Shown piece by piece: positions 34,656-45,680 of a stretch of DNA of 64,000 nucleotides. Location: assembly GCA_033980235.1 (NCBI GenBank), contig CM067059.1, positions 18,486,100 through 18,550,099 on the forward strand. Reading direction: 5' to 3'. A program made the position numbers and the translations under genes. A model generated the notes under the pieces. The model did no database searches. It was not told where the DNA came from and saw only the letters and a program-made list of their open reading frames with translations. Within the stretch, counting starts at the first letter, position 1, and each line of letters begins with the position of its first letter. Source of the DNA: Diadema setosum (Eukaryota > Echinodermata > Echinoidea > Diadematoida > Diadematidae).

Positions 34656-37339
34656 GGAATTAGTAACAACACTTTCCAGCTAATTTAAAAAAAAGAAATC
34701 ATATGGGGGCGCTTAATTGTGGGCTACTGTATAAAGGGCCCCAGGGACCCGTTTTATCAAAAGATAAATTTAACATTAAGTCAAGATAATCTATGATTAA
34801 CCTCTCATATCAACTCTAAGTCCACTTAATCTATGAGTAACTTCCAAATAAACTTCAAGTCCATTTTATCAAGACACCCAGAGTTGAAATCAACTCCAAC
34901 TTCCTCCCAAATCAACATATAAGTTTTCTCAACCGCTCCAAATCCATGATAACTTTACAGTTGATAAAATATCAACTCTAAGTAGAGACAGTCTAGGTAG
35001 ACTCAATTGTAAGGCAATTTACAGAAGAAAGATGACTGTCATACTTTCCTAGTCTAGCTGGGGTCTTGTCACAAATATTTGTCTGTTAACTGCTCACTTT
35101 CTCTAACATTTAGTTGCGTTTCTTTCATGAAATTATGGTCTTTTCCTTGCATGAAATTCACGATCGGCACGCATTGCTTACGCGACTGCTGCACGCAAAC
35201 ACCCTAGACAGCAGTCTCAATCCCAGCCTGCGCGCCTGGCGCCTCGGCCCGCCCGCCCGCAAATCAAAGCCATCGCCAGCAAGGGCAAGTAACCGAGTAA
35301 CTGGGACCACGTCTGTGTGCAATGCATATCTTGCCAAAGAACCCATATGCGAGGAAACCAGTGATTTCTGACGTGCGTAGGCGCTAGGCCTATGTAGAGC
35401 TAGTACGCCAATAGATACTAATTAAGATTTTAGTAGGCCTATACAGAAAATAAGAGTTTAATTCTATAGCACTGAGTACCGGTACGACCGTAAGATCTAA
35501 CCAGTGAATAGGCCTAACGTTAGGCCTAATAGTGGGGGGCGCAAGGGATTTTTGGTTCAAATTTTTCCAAAAGCACCAAAATTTGGCACACATGTAGCCC
35601 AAACCATACTATTTCGATTTTTGATGGGCGCCAAGAAGGGCGCCCTCTGGGGCAGCCATATTGGCAAAATCCAATATGGCCGCCATGTAGGTTTAAAGGG
35701 CACCTGCATTTGAATACATAAAAGGGTTACAATCATTTAAAGAGTCAGGTTAAGATTTTTTCTGGGTCAAGGAATTCGAATCTGAAGTTGTTTTTGTGGT
35801 TTGAGGTCAATTTTTCCTTATAAGGTCACCTTAAGGTCATATATGGGTCAAGCCATTGTTTTCATAACAGTTTATTGAAAAAAATGGCTTGCCCATGGTC
35901 AATATTCCAGGAATGCCAGCCTTAGTAATAGAATTGCTTTTGTCGACGGCTGAAAAAAAGGCGTATTTCTTGTGAAGGGCGCCCTCCAGGGCCGCATATT
36001 TGCAAAATCCAATATGGCTGCCACCTACGTTTAAAAGCCAGTATAACAATTAAAAACCTTTAAAGTGTTACAATGATTCGAAAAGTCAGCTGTAGCGGTT
36101 TTATGGGTCAAGGAATTCGATTCTGAAATTATTTTTATGGTCTGATGTCAACTTTTCCTTATAGGGTCTCCCTAAAGGTCATTTGGATTTTATATTCACA
36201 ATAGGTGATTTAGACTCTTGAAATGGCTTGCCTATAGTCAATATAGGAGGAATGCCAGCCCTGCTAATAGAATTGCAGCTGTTGAGGGCTGTGAGAGAGG
36301 GAGAGGTGGGCTTTCTCTCGAGTAACATCAATATGAATTATCTGCTTTCGTGTTAAGATTTCAAACACTAGGTATACACTCATGAATTATAATAAGAACC
36401 CCTTTCTGAGAGTAATTAGGTTTACGGGATCTTACTCAGATCCTTATTTTACAATTAGATTTGAAGACTTGGTAACCCTTCAATTTCATTTTTAATGATT
36501 ACTTACGGTAATTTTTTTTCTGCATCATTTCAATTATGGCCTGTTATAATATGGCTACACAAGCTTTGAAGTAAGGTTCTGTCCAAAGCTATGGAATATC
36601 ATAGTTCATGCCACAGTCATTTCAATAATTATTTTTACATTACAGGCGCTAAGTAAAGAAGAAATGTCCTCACCGACTGGTCATATTTGCGGAATTCAAT
36701 ATATTTGCATTTGCTTTAATGTCGGCCAAAAGAGCTAGTTAGAATTATTGGTAATGCCCTTTCAAAGAATTTTCAAGATTTGATTATTGGATTATTATTT
36801 TCATCTTCATCTGCAAGGAATGCAATAAAAACATACATATATGAGAAATAGATTCCTATTGCTACCTAATATATTAATAGTTTAGCAATAAGGGGAGGTG
36901 ACTACTCTCTATATTACCAGCGTTCTTGACGTTGCCACTAAAAAGAGAAGTGTTTTTATTCCTCTGTTGCAGTTCAGGGATCCTCAATCACAATAGATAT
37001 TCATAATTCAGATTCAAATTCAGTGGAATAATAATAATGAAGATCACTCTTAATCTGGATGAAGAAAGAAGAAAAATCTGTCATGTTTAAGGGAGTTTTT
37101 AGTACATCAGGTAGGCATCAATTTGCTATTTTCGAACTTGTGTAAGAAAGTTCGACTCTAAAGTCCTTACAGGAAATTTTATGTGCCTCCACAGCTAAAT
37201 ATGCCGTTCAGAGAACATGAAGGTCCTGGTGACGCCATGTAGGGAACAAGCATATTTCACAGGTGCCACAGTGACACCATTAACAGGGTACAGATTAGAT
37301 ATGCTATAGTAGAACTTCATGACACCTTCTACAAATGTT

Positions 37340-37870
37340 CTAGGGTCTATTGAGATTCTATCCAAAGTGCTTGGACGCAAATTGGCATGATATCACAGGA
37401 CTTTATAAGTTGGTATCTCGTTGGTCTGAAGACTATAGGTTGCAACTCTACGCATCTGGAGACGAGCCAAATCTCCAGGATTTGCCGGAGAATCGAACAT
37501 TTTCGATTTTTTGCAGAGACTATTTTCGTCTTCCAGCTTGTCTCCGAGACGTCTACGAGACGTCTCTGAGAAGTCTCCATCACTGTGGCCATGTCGTGGG
37601 GACTAAATTTGTCTGCAACATCTTCGAGATGTCCCCGCATATTGTGGAGGCCGTAATAACGTAATGGCGACGAGATGGAGAAGTCGCTGAGAAAAGACGT
37701 CTCTGATAAGTCCCTGCGACTGCAAAAGTCGTGCCAACATCCCCGTGACTTCCAAGCAAATAAGTTGTCCCTTTGTTTGAAGACGTCTTGGACGTCGCCC
37801 TGGAAATCGGTTTAGTTGTGATAGCGAAAATAATTTCTTCGAGACGCTGGAATTGCGACAATGTTCCTCC
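37340..37870. repeat. GACGTCTC/GAGACGTC-rich segment
   Basis: Many copies of GAGACG, GACGTCT and CTTCGAGA in both orientations keep both strands open (mirrored ORFs 37347-37640 and 37350-37664). Probably a MITE or subterminal repeat; not a gene. Confidence 0.4.
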
Positions 37871-38040
37871 CGTCAGATAGGCCCTCTATTCCCTCCCCCA
37901 CCCCCACTTTAAGTTTGCAGCAATATCAATCTACTGACCATGGCTCATCTGACAACTGCTCTATATTGTGCATTTTCACATTCATTCATTCATTCGTTCA
38001 TTCATTCATTCATTTCATTATTTTTTTCCATTTCCATGTT

Positions 38041-38700
38041 TTCCACCTCCCAATGCATGACTTGAAAAGGCTGTGGTGCAGAAGAATGAAATTTGGTACT
38101 GAAGCATTGCGGAGAGTGGCTGATATTACTAGCAATTGCCGTGTACCTGTGCCGTCTTTCCTCCAACTCCACTCCCTGAAGTCGGGGATCACATCATGAC
38201 CCATGCTGTCATGATTCCAGGAGAAACTCACTTGCAGCAGCACTCATCTCCGAAATGTTGATACAGCGCCTCTTGAGCAGATAGGGTGGTTTCTGATGAT
38301 CTCCTCCCACGTTATGACGAGATGATGCCTACCCTCGTTGACGCTGGCTGCCCCATAAACCTTGTTGCTCATCAGTCCTTGCTGGACATGAGCACGATTA
38401 CTAAAGTAGTTAATGTGTCATTGAGCTTTGGTTTGCTGACCCATACTACTTAGGCATTTTGCATTCCACATCAAAGCAAGTCTGAAGTAATGTCGCACCG
38501 TGTCAGTGCCTGATGTTGTGCTCTGGAAGAGAGGTATGCTGTACAGGAAAGACCACGATCCACCCGTAAACTCCCTCAGATCAAAGGGATTAAAAAAGCA
38601 CACTACCGAAAATGTGATGTTATGCTCATCCGTGCGACTGTATACTGTTTTCAGAAAATGCTTTCAGAAAACATTATGTCATCCTTTGTAAGGATATCTT
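38041..38700 (+). pseudogene. Decayed coding-like sequence inside R5, unrecognised
   Basis: Plus-strand frames hold protein-like stretches without low complexity: ALRRVADITSNCRVPVPSF, then in another frame PRYDEMMPTLVDAGCPINLV, then VVLWKRGMLYRKDHDPP. The last resembles the style of retroelement or transposase spacer regions but I cannot place it. Frameshifts and stops every 100-200 bases. Its position inside a long-TIR element suggests transposon origin. Confidence 0.3.
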
Positions 38701-39365
38701 TGCATAGATCGCATCTAAGATGTTGGAAAGCTGAAGGGTTGTGAGATCACAATTCCTGTTGGATATTTCCGTCTCGAATCAGGTGGTCAGGATGAGTTGT
38801 CCGTCCAATTTATTCTTGGATATCTGTGCGCTGATAAATGAGGGCAGTTCTTTATTTTTCAATCGTAATTTTCAGGAAGACGCTACGCTCTCCCAATCAT
38901 AACTTGAGATTTGAGTGGTGCCTTCACCATCTCTTGACGGAGGACTGCACAGTGTTGCTGCACAAAAATGTTAAGATTATTTTCTTCAGGATCAGTATCC
39001 CATACAACATCAATAGGTGTTCAGTCTCCCTAGTCATTTGCGCTTTCAGTAAAGAAACGGTTCCGTTTGATAAAAAGAGAATTAAAAAAAGATAAGAAAA
39101 AACCTTCAGCTGAATTGTCTTTACCTACTCTGATAAGATACTGCCATTAAAGGACTATAATGATCGAATTTAGTTAACTGCGCCTATAGAATACTGGTCT
39201 GACCTCGATTGAGGAGCTCCATTCCCTGGGAGCTTCGGCCATTGCTTCCTTCACTGAAGAAGGCAGACGCTGTCTTGTCAAGGGAGAACAGGCATACACC
39301 GATTTCAGCAGGAGGAGAATCATATCGCTTGCCAGCTGGAAAGTTATGTAATTGACCATGAAAGG

Positions 39366-39640
39366 TGACGAGGTGGCTCAGTCGTTATAGCGTATGGCTT
39401 GCGGTCTAAAGACTTGTGTTCCGGCGCGGGTTCGAATCCCACTTATCTCAAGTCTAGCTGAGCAATGGTGTGTGTATTAGAGGTACAACACTTTGCACCC
39501 CATCACTTGGATATAAAAAGTGGAAGTCCCTTGTGTGTAAGAATCACAAACCTAGACAGATGGAGACCCCGAATCGGCATTCCGTTATTGGAAAACTCAA
39601 GGTGCATAAATTGGTAAAGTGGTCCACCCCAAGTACATTC
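39366..39640 (+). mobile_element. tRNA-derived SINE
   Basis: The A box (TGGCTCAGTCGTTATAGCG, 39372) and B box (GGGTTCGAATCCC, 39429) are well spaced for RNA polymerase III. A body of about 200 bp follows without tRNA similarity. The length between boxes resembles a long-variable-arm (Leu/Ser type) tRNA. The 3' end is not sharply defined. Confidence 0.65.
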
Positions 39641-39786
39641 AACTGACCAGCTAGTTGTATACGGGCTATACAGCTATCTCGTCAGAAGGAAAAAAGAAGG
39701 CAAAATAAGATTAGGCGTGTTATTACCCTCTTTGCCATTGCACCCTGATTCGGCACCTTGGAATAGGATGGCGGCCGTATTTAAGC

Positions 39787-39826
<40 letters not shown>
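39787..39826. repeat. (TA)n microsatellite
   Basis: Uninterrupted alternating AT tract, then AT-rich sequence; likely length-variable. Confidence 0.9.
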
Positions 39827-39831
<5 letters not shown>

Positions 39832-41309
39832 TATATATTGAAACAACGAAAGGAAAAACTGACCAGAAACAATTGATAAATAGTGAAAACTTTGAGCAAA
39901 GAAAATAAGAAAAGAAAACGAAACCAATGGAAGCCCGTTTTCTGTGCTCAAAGATTTCAATATAATTATATATACTTATATCTTATATATAATTTTTTCA
40001 TTTATTTGTCATAATCATTATGGATATGTAGGGGGATGGAACCGCTCTTGGCCCTAATTGACCACTGAAGGAGTATGGAAGAGGTGACAAATGGGACAAA
40101 ATAGGGGTACCAGTGAATTGCAGTTGAATGCTCACAGACACCATTTCGAAAAATGCCTGATTTGACCCTTATTTGACCTTGAAAGTGACCTTGAGAGGTG
40201 AGAGTGACCTTGAATTGCAGAAATGATATTTAAAATCACATTCTCTAACCCCGTAAAATCTTCCACATGGGATTCATAACATTAATCAACCTTTCAATTT
40301 GTAACTGCAGTTGACCTTTAACCCGGATGGCGGCCATATTGGATTTCACCAATATGGCGGCCCCAAGGGTTTTTAGTCTTGGCGCCCATCAAAAATCGAA
40401 AGAGTATGGTACAAGGGACCTATGAGCCAAATTTGGTGCTTTTGGAAGAATCTGAACCAAACCGCCCATTTTGAGCCCTTAGGCCCCCAACTATAAGGGT
40501 AAGTAACGTTACAGCGAGTCGTTTGTACTTACCGTAACACTGCAGACTAGATTTCTAGAGCGTCTACTAGGTCTAGAATTTCTACATGTAGACTCGCGAT
40601 CTATTCTTTACAAAGCCGATCAGCGCCGTAGAAGTAAAAACAAGCTACTGTAGTCACCACAGTCTCACAAGTTTCCATAATCCTACACGTAAACTCATAA
40701 GACTTGAAACAATGCATACACGACCTTCACCTTGGACAGTAAGTTACTGTAGGGCCTACGTTTGGTTTATATCCATGTCAATGAATACTGTTATAACGTT
40801 AGGTTTACTGAGAGATCCATGTAGTGTGCGGGATCTTTATGGTACGTGCGTATGCAGATTTTCGTTGAGCTCGAGATGTGCTAGATCATTCTATCAACCT
40901 ACTTTCTTCAATACAACGCAAAACGGCATAGTTTGCGGTTCTGTTGCAAACATACTTCTACTAGGGTAATTCAGCGGCTGTAGCGCTAATAATACTGCGT
41001 CGCACTGGCAGACTATGCCATGGCCGTGGCAAACAATCATGTACATACATGTTATTGTTGTTTGTTTTGCTTTATGTATTGTAGTGTTTTTAAGCAGACA
41101 GTAACGGAAACCAGCCTCGTCCTGTGTTTTTTGTTTTGACTAAATCAATAATTAAGTCATGGTGAACAGCTATAACTATAATTGACTATTAAGTCTCTTC
41201 GTAAAACGGAAACTTACAGTTGACTTAAAGTTATAGCTGACTTTAAGTTGGTTAAAGTTAGAGTTGATTTCACAATCAACTCTTACTTTATCTTGATAAA
41301 ACGGGGCCC

Positions 41310-41470
41310 TGGGCTACTGTAGGACCCCGTAAAGGACAAAATGACTGGCATTTGTGCTTTGGGTATCTTTGTTGAGTACTCCTTCCTTTGCAAACAAAGA
41401 AAGAAGCCATGACCCTTTTCAGCTGAATAAAAAAGACACCTTATGGGTGGGGCACATTGGGGCTATACTG
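41310..41470 (+). repeat. R3 repeat unit between two insertions
   Basis: GGGCTACTGTAGGACCCCGT, GACTGGCATTTGTGCTTTGGG and CCCTTTTCAGCTGAATAAAA identify one R3 unit, bounded by the R4 end (41309) and the family E MITE (41471). Confidence 0.75.
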
Positions 41471-42330
41471 GGCCGGATGCATAAACGCTAGCAATTGCTT
41501 GTGCTAGCCTTTTACTCGAATCTGTATGCATAAAAACAAGCAATTGCTTGTGAGCAGAAGCTTTTGCTAGCAACCACAAGCAATTGCTTGCTGCAAAGCA
41601 ATTGCTTAGAGACCAAGCATTTGCTTAAAAACGTATGCATAAAACATACCTTTTGCTTGCTCTTGCTAGCAATTGCTTTCGATTTTCCAAGCTCTGTAAA
41701 ATTAGCTTGAGCTTTTGCTTAACTGGGACGTTCCCTTTTAAGTATCATTTTCTTCTTTATGAAAGAACGACTACACTTGTGCAGGAGTGGTATTCATCTA
41801 CAAGAAATTACTCCTCAGTAGTGTAAGAAAGATTTTCATTTCAACAACGGGAATGTCCAGTGGTTAGCACGCAAAATGTGATGAAAAACAGGTAGGATGC
41901 CCGACTTCGGGGGAGAGCAAGGAGACCTCTCTCCACGTGCGATCTGGCAGATCCGGGCTACTGTAAGCAGTGATGAGAATCAGCCAGTAATACATGTGTG
42001 TATAGATGTGTGTGTGCGTCTGTGTGTGCATTTATGAGTGTCATTTCATAGCTCTTCTGCTATGTCAGGAAATGTTTCCGCACACACATGCCCTTTCAAA
42101 TACTTGCTACCACACTCGCCTTTGTTCTTGTGTTCTCACAGGCGTGACGTCATTTTTGTTGATAATGCAAGCAATTGCTTGTGTGGGACAAGCAAAAGGT
42201 ATAAGCACAAGCAAAAGGTTATGCACATAGATTTAAGCAATTGCTTGAGCTAGACCTTTTGCTAGACAAGCTTGTGCTTTTGCTTGAAGCAATTGCTTAC
42301 AAGCAATTGCTTGTTTTATGCATTCGTCCT
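41471..42330 (+). mobile_element. Intact AAGCAATTGCTTG MITE (family E, copy B)
   Basis: Termini GGCCGGATGCATAAA and TTTATGCATTCGTCC are imperfect inverses, flanked by a TACTG direct repeat (41466-41470, 42331-42335) within R3. Both subterminal zones hold many AAGCAATTGCTT palindromes and AGCAAAAGGT motifs. The middle (41690-42150) is unique to the family. Copy A at 10267-15283 is its split counterpart. No ORF. Confidence 0.8.
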
Positions 42331-43640
42331 ACTGTCTGGGGCCCCGTGCAGCATAATACAACTTGCTTTGGTGGTGTGGTTATTACTTTTGTGTACTTGT
42401 TCCATTGCAAAAGAAGTTAGCCACGACTCTTTTTAAAATCATTCAGGGGGCACTTCTTGGCTGCTGGCTGAGACCTCCCCCCCCCCCCCCACACACACGC
42501 ATTGGTGTTTTGTGTATATCTGGTGTGTACTATACAGGGCCTACATCCATCTCAAAAGAAATTAGCCATGGCTGTTTTCAGCTAGACAAGATCGTAATAT
42601 GTGTGTGGGGGGGGGGGGGGGGGGGGCAAATCTGGACCTACGTGTCATTTGTTGCAAAAGACTTTGCCAAGATCATTTTCAGCTGATTAACAGTATGTGG
42701 GTGGGGCACTTTGAGGCTACTGTCTGGGGCCCCGTACAGGGTAAAATAACTTGCTTTGGTGTTTTGGATATCTCTGATGGGTAAAAGAAATTAGCCGCGA
42801 CCCTTTTCAGTTGAATAAAATCAATGTGGGGGGGGGGGGGGGCACTTTGGGGCTACTGTCTGGGTCCCCGTACAGGATAAAATAGCTGGCATTGGTGTTT
42901 TGGATATCTTTGATGGGTACTACTTCCATTGCAAAAGAAATTAGCTGTGACCCTTTTAAGCTGAATAAAATCAAATTGGGGGCGCACTTTGGGGCTACTG
43001 TCTGGGGCCCCGTACAGGATAAAATAGCTGGCATTGGTGTTTCGGATACTGTATACGCCATATATTTCGCGAGTCTAAATTTTCGCAAATCGGCAATTAC
43101 CGTTGATTTCGTGAGTGGTTAAATTCACGATCGTGGAGTCCTGTACTGAACGGAGAAATGTACACGCATACGTCACATTCACATCGGGAATAGAGTCAAT
43201 ATTTTCGGGGGTCTTTAATTTCGCGAATGGCACCGACTCGCGAAATTCGCGAAAATAAAAACCTCGCGAAATATCCGGCGTATACAGTATCTATGATGGG
43301 TACTACTTCCATTGCAAAAGAAATTAGCTGTGACCCTTTTCAGCTGAATAACACCATATGGGTAGGGCCCTTTGGGGCTACTGTCTGGGGCCCCGTACAG
43401 GATAAAATAGCTGGCATTGCTGTTTTCATGATAGGTACACCCAAAGGAACAATATCCAATTTTTGTCTGTGACCCCCTTCGGCTGAATAAATGCATTTTT
43501 CGGGGCCCCTTTTTGTGGCCCCTATGCTTACGGTACAGGATGTGACTTGCCAGCAATTCATTTTATTGACCCTTGGCCACATCCTATGATGAGACCATCA
43601 AACCGTGTGACCCTTTTCAGCTGAATAAATCTTCTGGGCC
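42331..43640 (+). repeat. R3 repeat array, right arm
   Basis: About seven units; clear GTACAGGATAAAATAGCTGG starts at 42870, 43012 and 43395 and a variant at 42734 give spacings of 136-142 bp, apart from the unit enlarged by a MITE. Long C-runs (42477-42490) and G-runs (42608-42626, 42829-42842) mark slippage. The terminal 180 bp are the inverse of 26160-26340. Confidence 0.8.
43049..43287. mobile_element. TTTCGCG MITE, copy 2 (TA-flanked), nested in R3
   Basis: Inverted ends CTGTATACGCCATATATTTC and its inverse (about 22 of 25 matching), flanked by TA (43047-43048, 43288-43289). Removing it restores the R3 sequence GGATATCT. It shares GCGAAATTCGCGAAAATAAA with 22659-22853 but differs in the outermost bases. 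Confidence 0.85.
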
Positions 43641-43734
43641 CCTGGTCTACACTCCAGCAGCTCAGACTCCAATGAAAAATAATTGATCCAGGGTTTGATA
43701 AGAGGTTCTGTTTGGAAGAAGCATTTTCCTAAAA

Positions 43735-44330
43735 CATGTGGTTACCATGGCAATGCATTTTTTTTTGTAGAAACACAAAAGAGCATTTTGCACAAATACA
43801 CCTATATATCTTCATACACATCAAATTTGACCGTAATAGCTTAAATGCTACAGTTTGATACTAAATGGTTGTTACCATGGCAATGCTTTCTTTCTGATAG
43901 TAACACAATTGTGTCTTGCATATCTACACCTATAGATAATACAGAGGAAATTTGACCTAAATAGCTTGAATGTTGTGGAAGTAATACAATTCACAAGGGT
44001 TTGGTAAAATTGTGGTTGCCATGGGGGATTTGGGTCCCCCAGGGGGCACGGTGCCCTTGTGAACAAAGTGAAATCCTATTCCTCTAGGGATGCTACCTGC
44101 CAAGTTTGGTGAAAATCCATCATGGGGTATTCAAGAAGAGGAAATTGTACAATTTAGGCCCCATTTGGACCCCTCCCCCTCCTCGCCTGGGCTCCAAGGG
44201 GGACACCCCTGGATCAGCTATGAACAAGCTTAAAATGGCAGTCATCAATGTACTATCTTATAGTAATAACTTAGCTCCAACACTTCTGATTCTAGAGAAG
44301 CTAAAGATGCCCCGTGAAACAAAATAAATT
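43735..44330. repeat. Repeat R6 units followed by an R2 unit
   Basis: GGTTACCATGGCAATGC occurs at 43740 and 43870 with about 130-bp spacing (R6). From 44035 an R2 unit follows (CCTCTAGGGATGCTACCTGC, CAATTTAGGCCCCATTTGG). R2 and R6 adjoin here, so they are probably parts of one family. No gene. Confidence 0.6.
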
Positions 44331-44474
44331 TTTCACACAACTCATTAGTTATTTGAGCATGGTGGAACAATGAGAGAATGACTGTACTACTAAATGCACA
44401 ATATCTGCAGTGTGGAAGTGGATTTGTGACAGCCACTTTTTGGTACTTTTTGGAAATAAATGAAGTGGGCTTAC

Positions 44475-44607
44475 AAAGTGATGGGCTGCTTCTTATCTTG
44501 AGCCTTGGTTCGGTCCTTCTCAATGATGAGGCAAGGTTGATCAAAGAGCTCACACATATGACGGACTCTATCCAGCAGCTTCTGCCAGTTAGCCCCATTG
44601 GCAATCT
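44475..44607 (-). CDS. FANCM: FANCM orthologue, second ERCC4-like exon (partial gene)
   Basis: A 133-bp exon follows the exon at 63553-63733 across an 18,945-bp intron. It opens after TTTTTCCTTCAG with two bases that complete the split codon (G|AG, Glu). It then encodes ANWQKLLDRVRHMCELFDQP and CLIIEKDRTK. The CLIIEKDR stretch corresponds to the conserved strand of the ERCC4 fold written C-I/L-I/V-EKDR in FANCM. The exon leaves in phase 2 at ACTTT|GTAAGC, which matches the one-base entry of the next exon at 16160. No stop interrupts the frame. The wide intron contains the Ty3/gypsy element, the Harbinger-like and hAT-like elements and several MITEs. Identification rests on collinear similarity with vertebrate FANCM plus consistent phases; transcript evidence is not available here. 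Confidence 0.9.
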
Positions 44608-44989
44608 CTGAAGGAAAAATGACATCCCGTCATCACATTAATTTTCACAAATGCATCTGGATAGTTAACCCATTGACAAAAAAACCCTCCCATACCATCA
44701 TCCACGTAAGTAATGCCCTCAACAATATCCCCAGATTGAATATCTGAATTATTGTCCATACCCAAACAGCCACTGATAGATTTGCCATTTAAACGGAATA
44801 TCTGCCATTCTACATGTATGTCAATAAACTCTAAAAAGCTGACAGTATGGTCCCGACCTCTCTTATCTGGCCTCCCTTTATCTGGATCTCTCTTGTTATC
44901 TGTACGCAAACTTTTTGAGATTTCTTTTTTCAATCTTTCCACAATCTCAAAACATATCTATTCAATGGACTGTAGTTCAATTCACTGAT

Positions 44990-45214
44990 TCCATGTCATC
45001 CAATTTATTTTGTTTAATTATTTATAATAATGTTATGTAATGTAATATGATGTAATTTAATGAAATATTATGTAACGTAATGTTATATAATTTATTATGC
45101 TTTTCATAATCCTTATACATGTATTAATTTAAGAATTAAATGTTAAGCACTTAGAAACTACTGTAATAAGCGCTATATAAATGTACATTATTATTATCAT
45201 TATTATTATTATTA
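44990..45214 (+). mobile_element. 3' end of a non-LTR retroelement or SINE
   Basis: Ends AAGCGCTATATAAATGTACA followed by (ATTATT)n to 45214. This terminal motif with an ATT-repeat tail is common in marine invertebrate non-LTR elements. AT-rich body, no ORF; 5' limit unknown. Confidence 0.5.
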
Positions 45215-45237
45215 ATTACGGGGAAAAGGGGTATTTC

Positions 45238-45602
45238 AAACTTAAAGGTCCAGTTTACCTTTGGGAGTAGTGATTTCAAAAATTTTCAAGATATCATATT
45301 TGATGCATATGTGTAGGTCTGTTGTATCATAAAACATCCTACCATATGAAATATTTGCAATAAAACCTAAAATATAAGGAGATATCAGGGTTTTTCTCAA
45401 TAAACCGTAACTGTATACTGTTTAGTCTGGAATTTTTTTTATTATAACTATTGTTCACATTTTGTGTATTTAACAACACTTAACATCGATTATACGGATT
45501 CAAATTTTGACAGTGGTTGTTTCTATCCCTAACTCACATTTTAGAACTATTTTATAGCACTAATGCTTTCATCTGCAAATGGTAAATTATGCCTTTAAAG
45601 TT
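45238..45602. mobile_element. 365-bp MITE with TTAAAGG termini
   Basis: CTTAAAGGTCCAGTTTACC at the left and the inverse of CTTTAAAGGCATAATTTACC at the right. AT-rich, non-coding interior. Superfamily unassigned. Confidence 0.55.
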
Positions 45603-45607
45603 CTTAC

Positions 45608-45680
45608 ACAAATGCACATAATAATAATAATGATAATAGAGAGACTCTTATAAAGCGCTCTTTCTACCTAAAAAGATACT
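45608..45680 (-). mobile_element. Second (ATT)n-tailed retroelement 3' end, minus strand
   Basis: Minus strand reads AGAGCGCTTTATAAGAGTC then (ATT)n, the same tail style as 45180-45214 but inverted. Confidence 0.4.

Larger units (their letters stand above)
35529..40494. mobile_element. 5-kb element with about 180-bp long terminal inverted repeats (R5)
   Basis: The left arm 35529-35710 and the inverse of 40315-40494 share ATAGT-GGGGGC, CCAAAAGCACCAAA, TTTCGATTTTTGATGGGCGCC and CCAATATGGCCGCCAT. The left part contains a second, diverged arm-like module (35975-36060). The interior has no recognisable transposase, but 38040-38450 looks like decayed coding sequence. A SINE (39366) and a (TA)n tract (39787-39826) lie inside. 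It looks like an old DNA transposon of unassigned superfamily. Confidence 0.65.
34744..41309. mobile_element. 6.6-kb block bounded by CCCGTTTTATCAA inverted ends (R4)
   Basis: GGGACCCGTTTTATCAA (34744-34760) and TTGATAAAACGGGGCCC (41293-41309) are inverted termini set in R3 repeat on both sides. The subterminal zones (34760-35000 and 41160-41290) are full of TCAACTCTAAG/AGTTGATTT motifs. The left 600 bp recur inverted at 48414-49013. If the nested element 35529-40494 is removed, R4 would be about 1.6 kb. GGGCCC-type ends resemble PIF/Harbinger, but no 3-bp duplication could be shown. Confidence 0.6.

Noticed and set aside
37347..37664. Overlapping 97- and 104-residue ORFs on opposite strands
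   Set aside because: Inverted GACGTCTC-rich repeats keep both strands open; no coding signature.
38041..39110. Possible transposase gene in R5
   Set aside because: No catalytic motif of a known transposase could be recognised; kept only as an unrecognised decayed segment.
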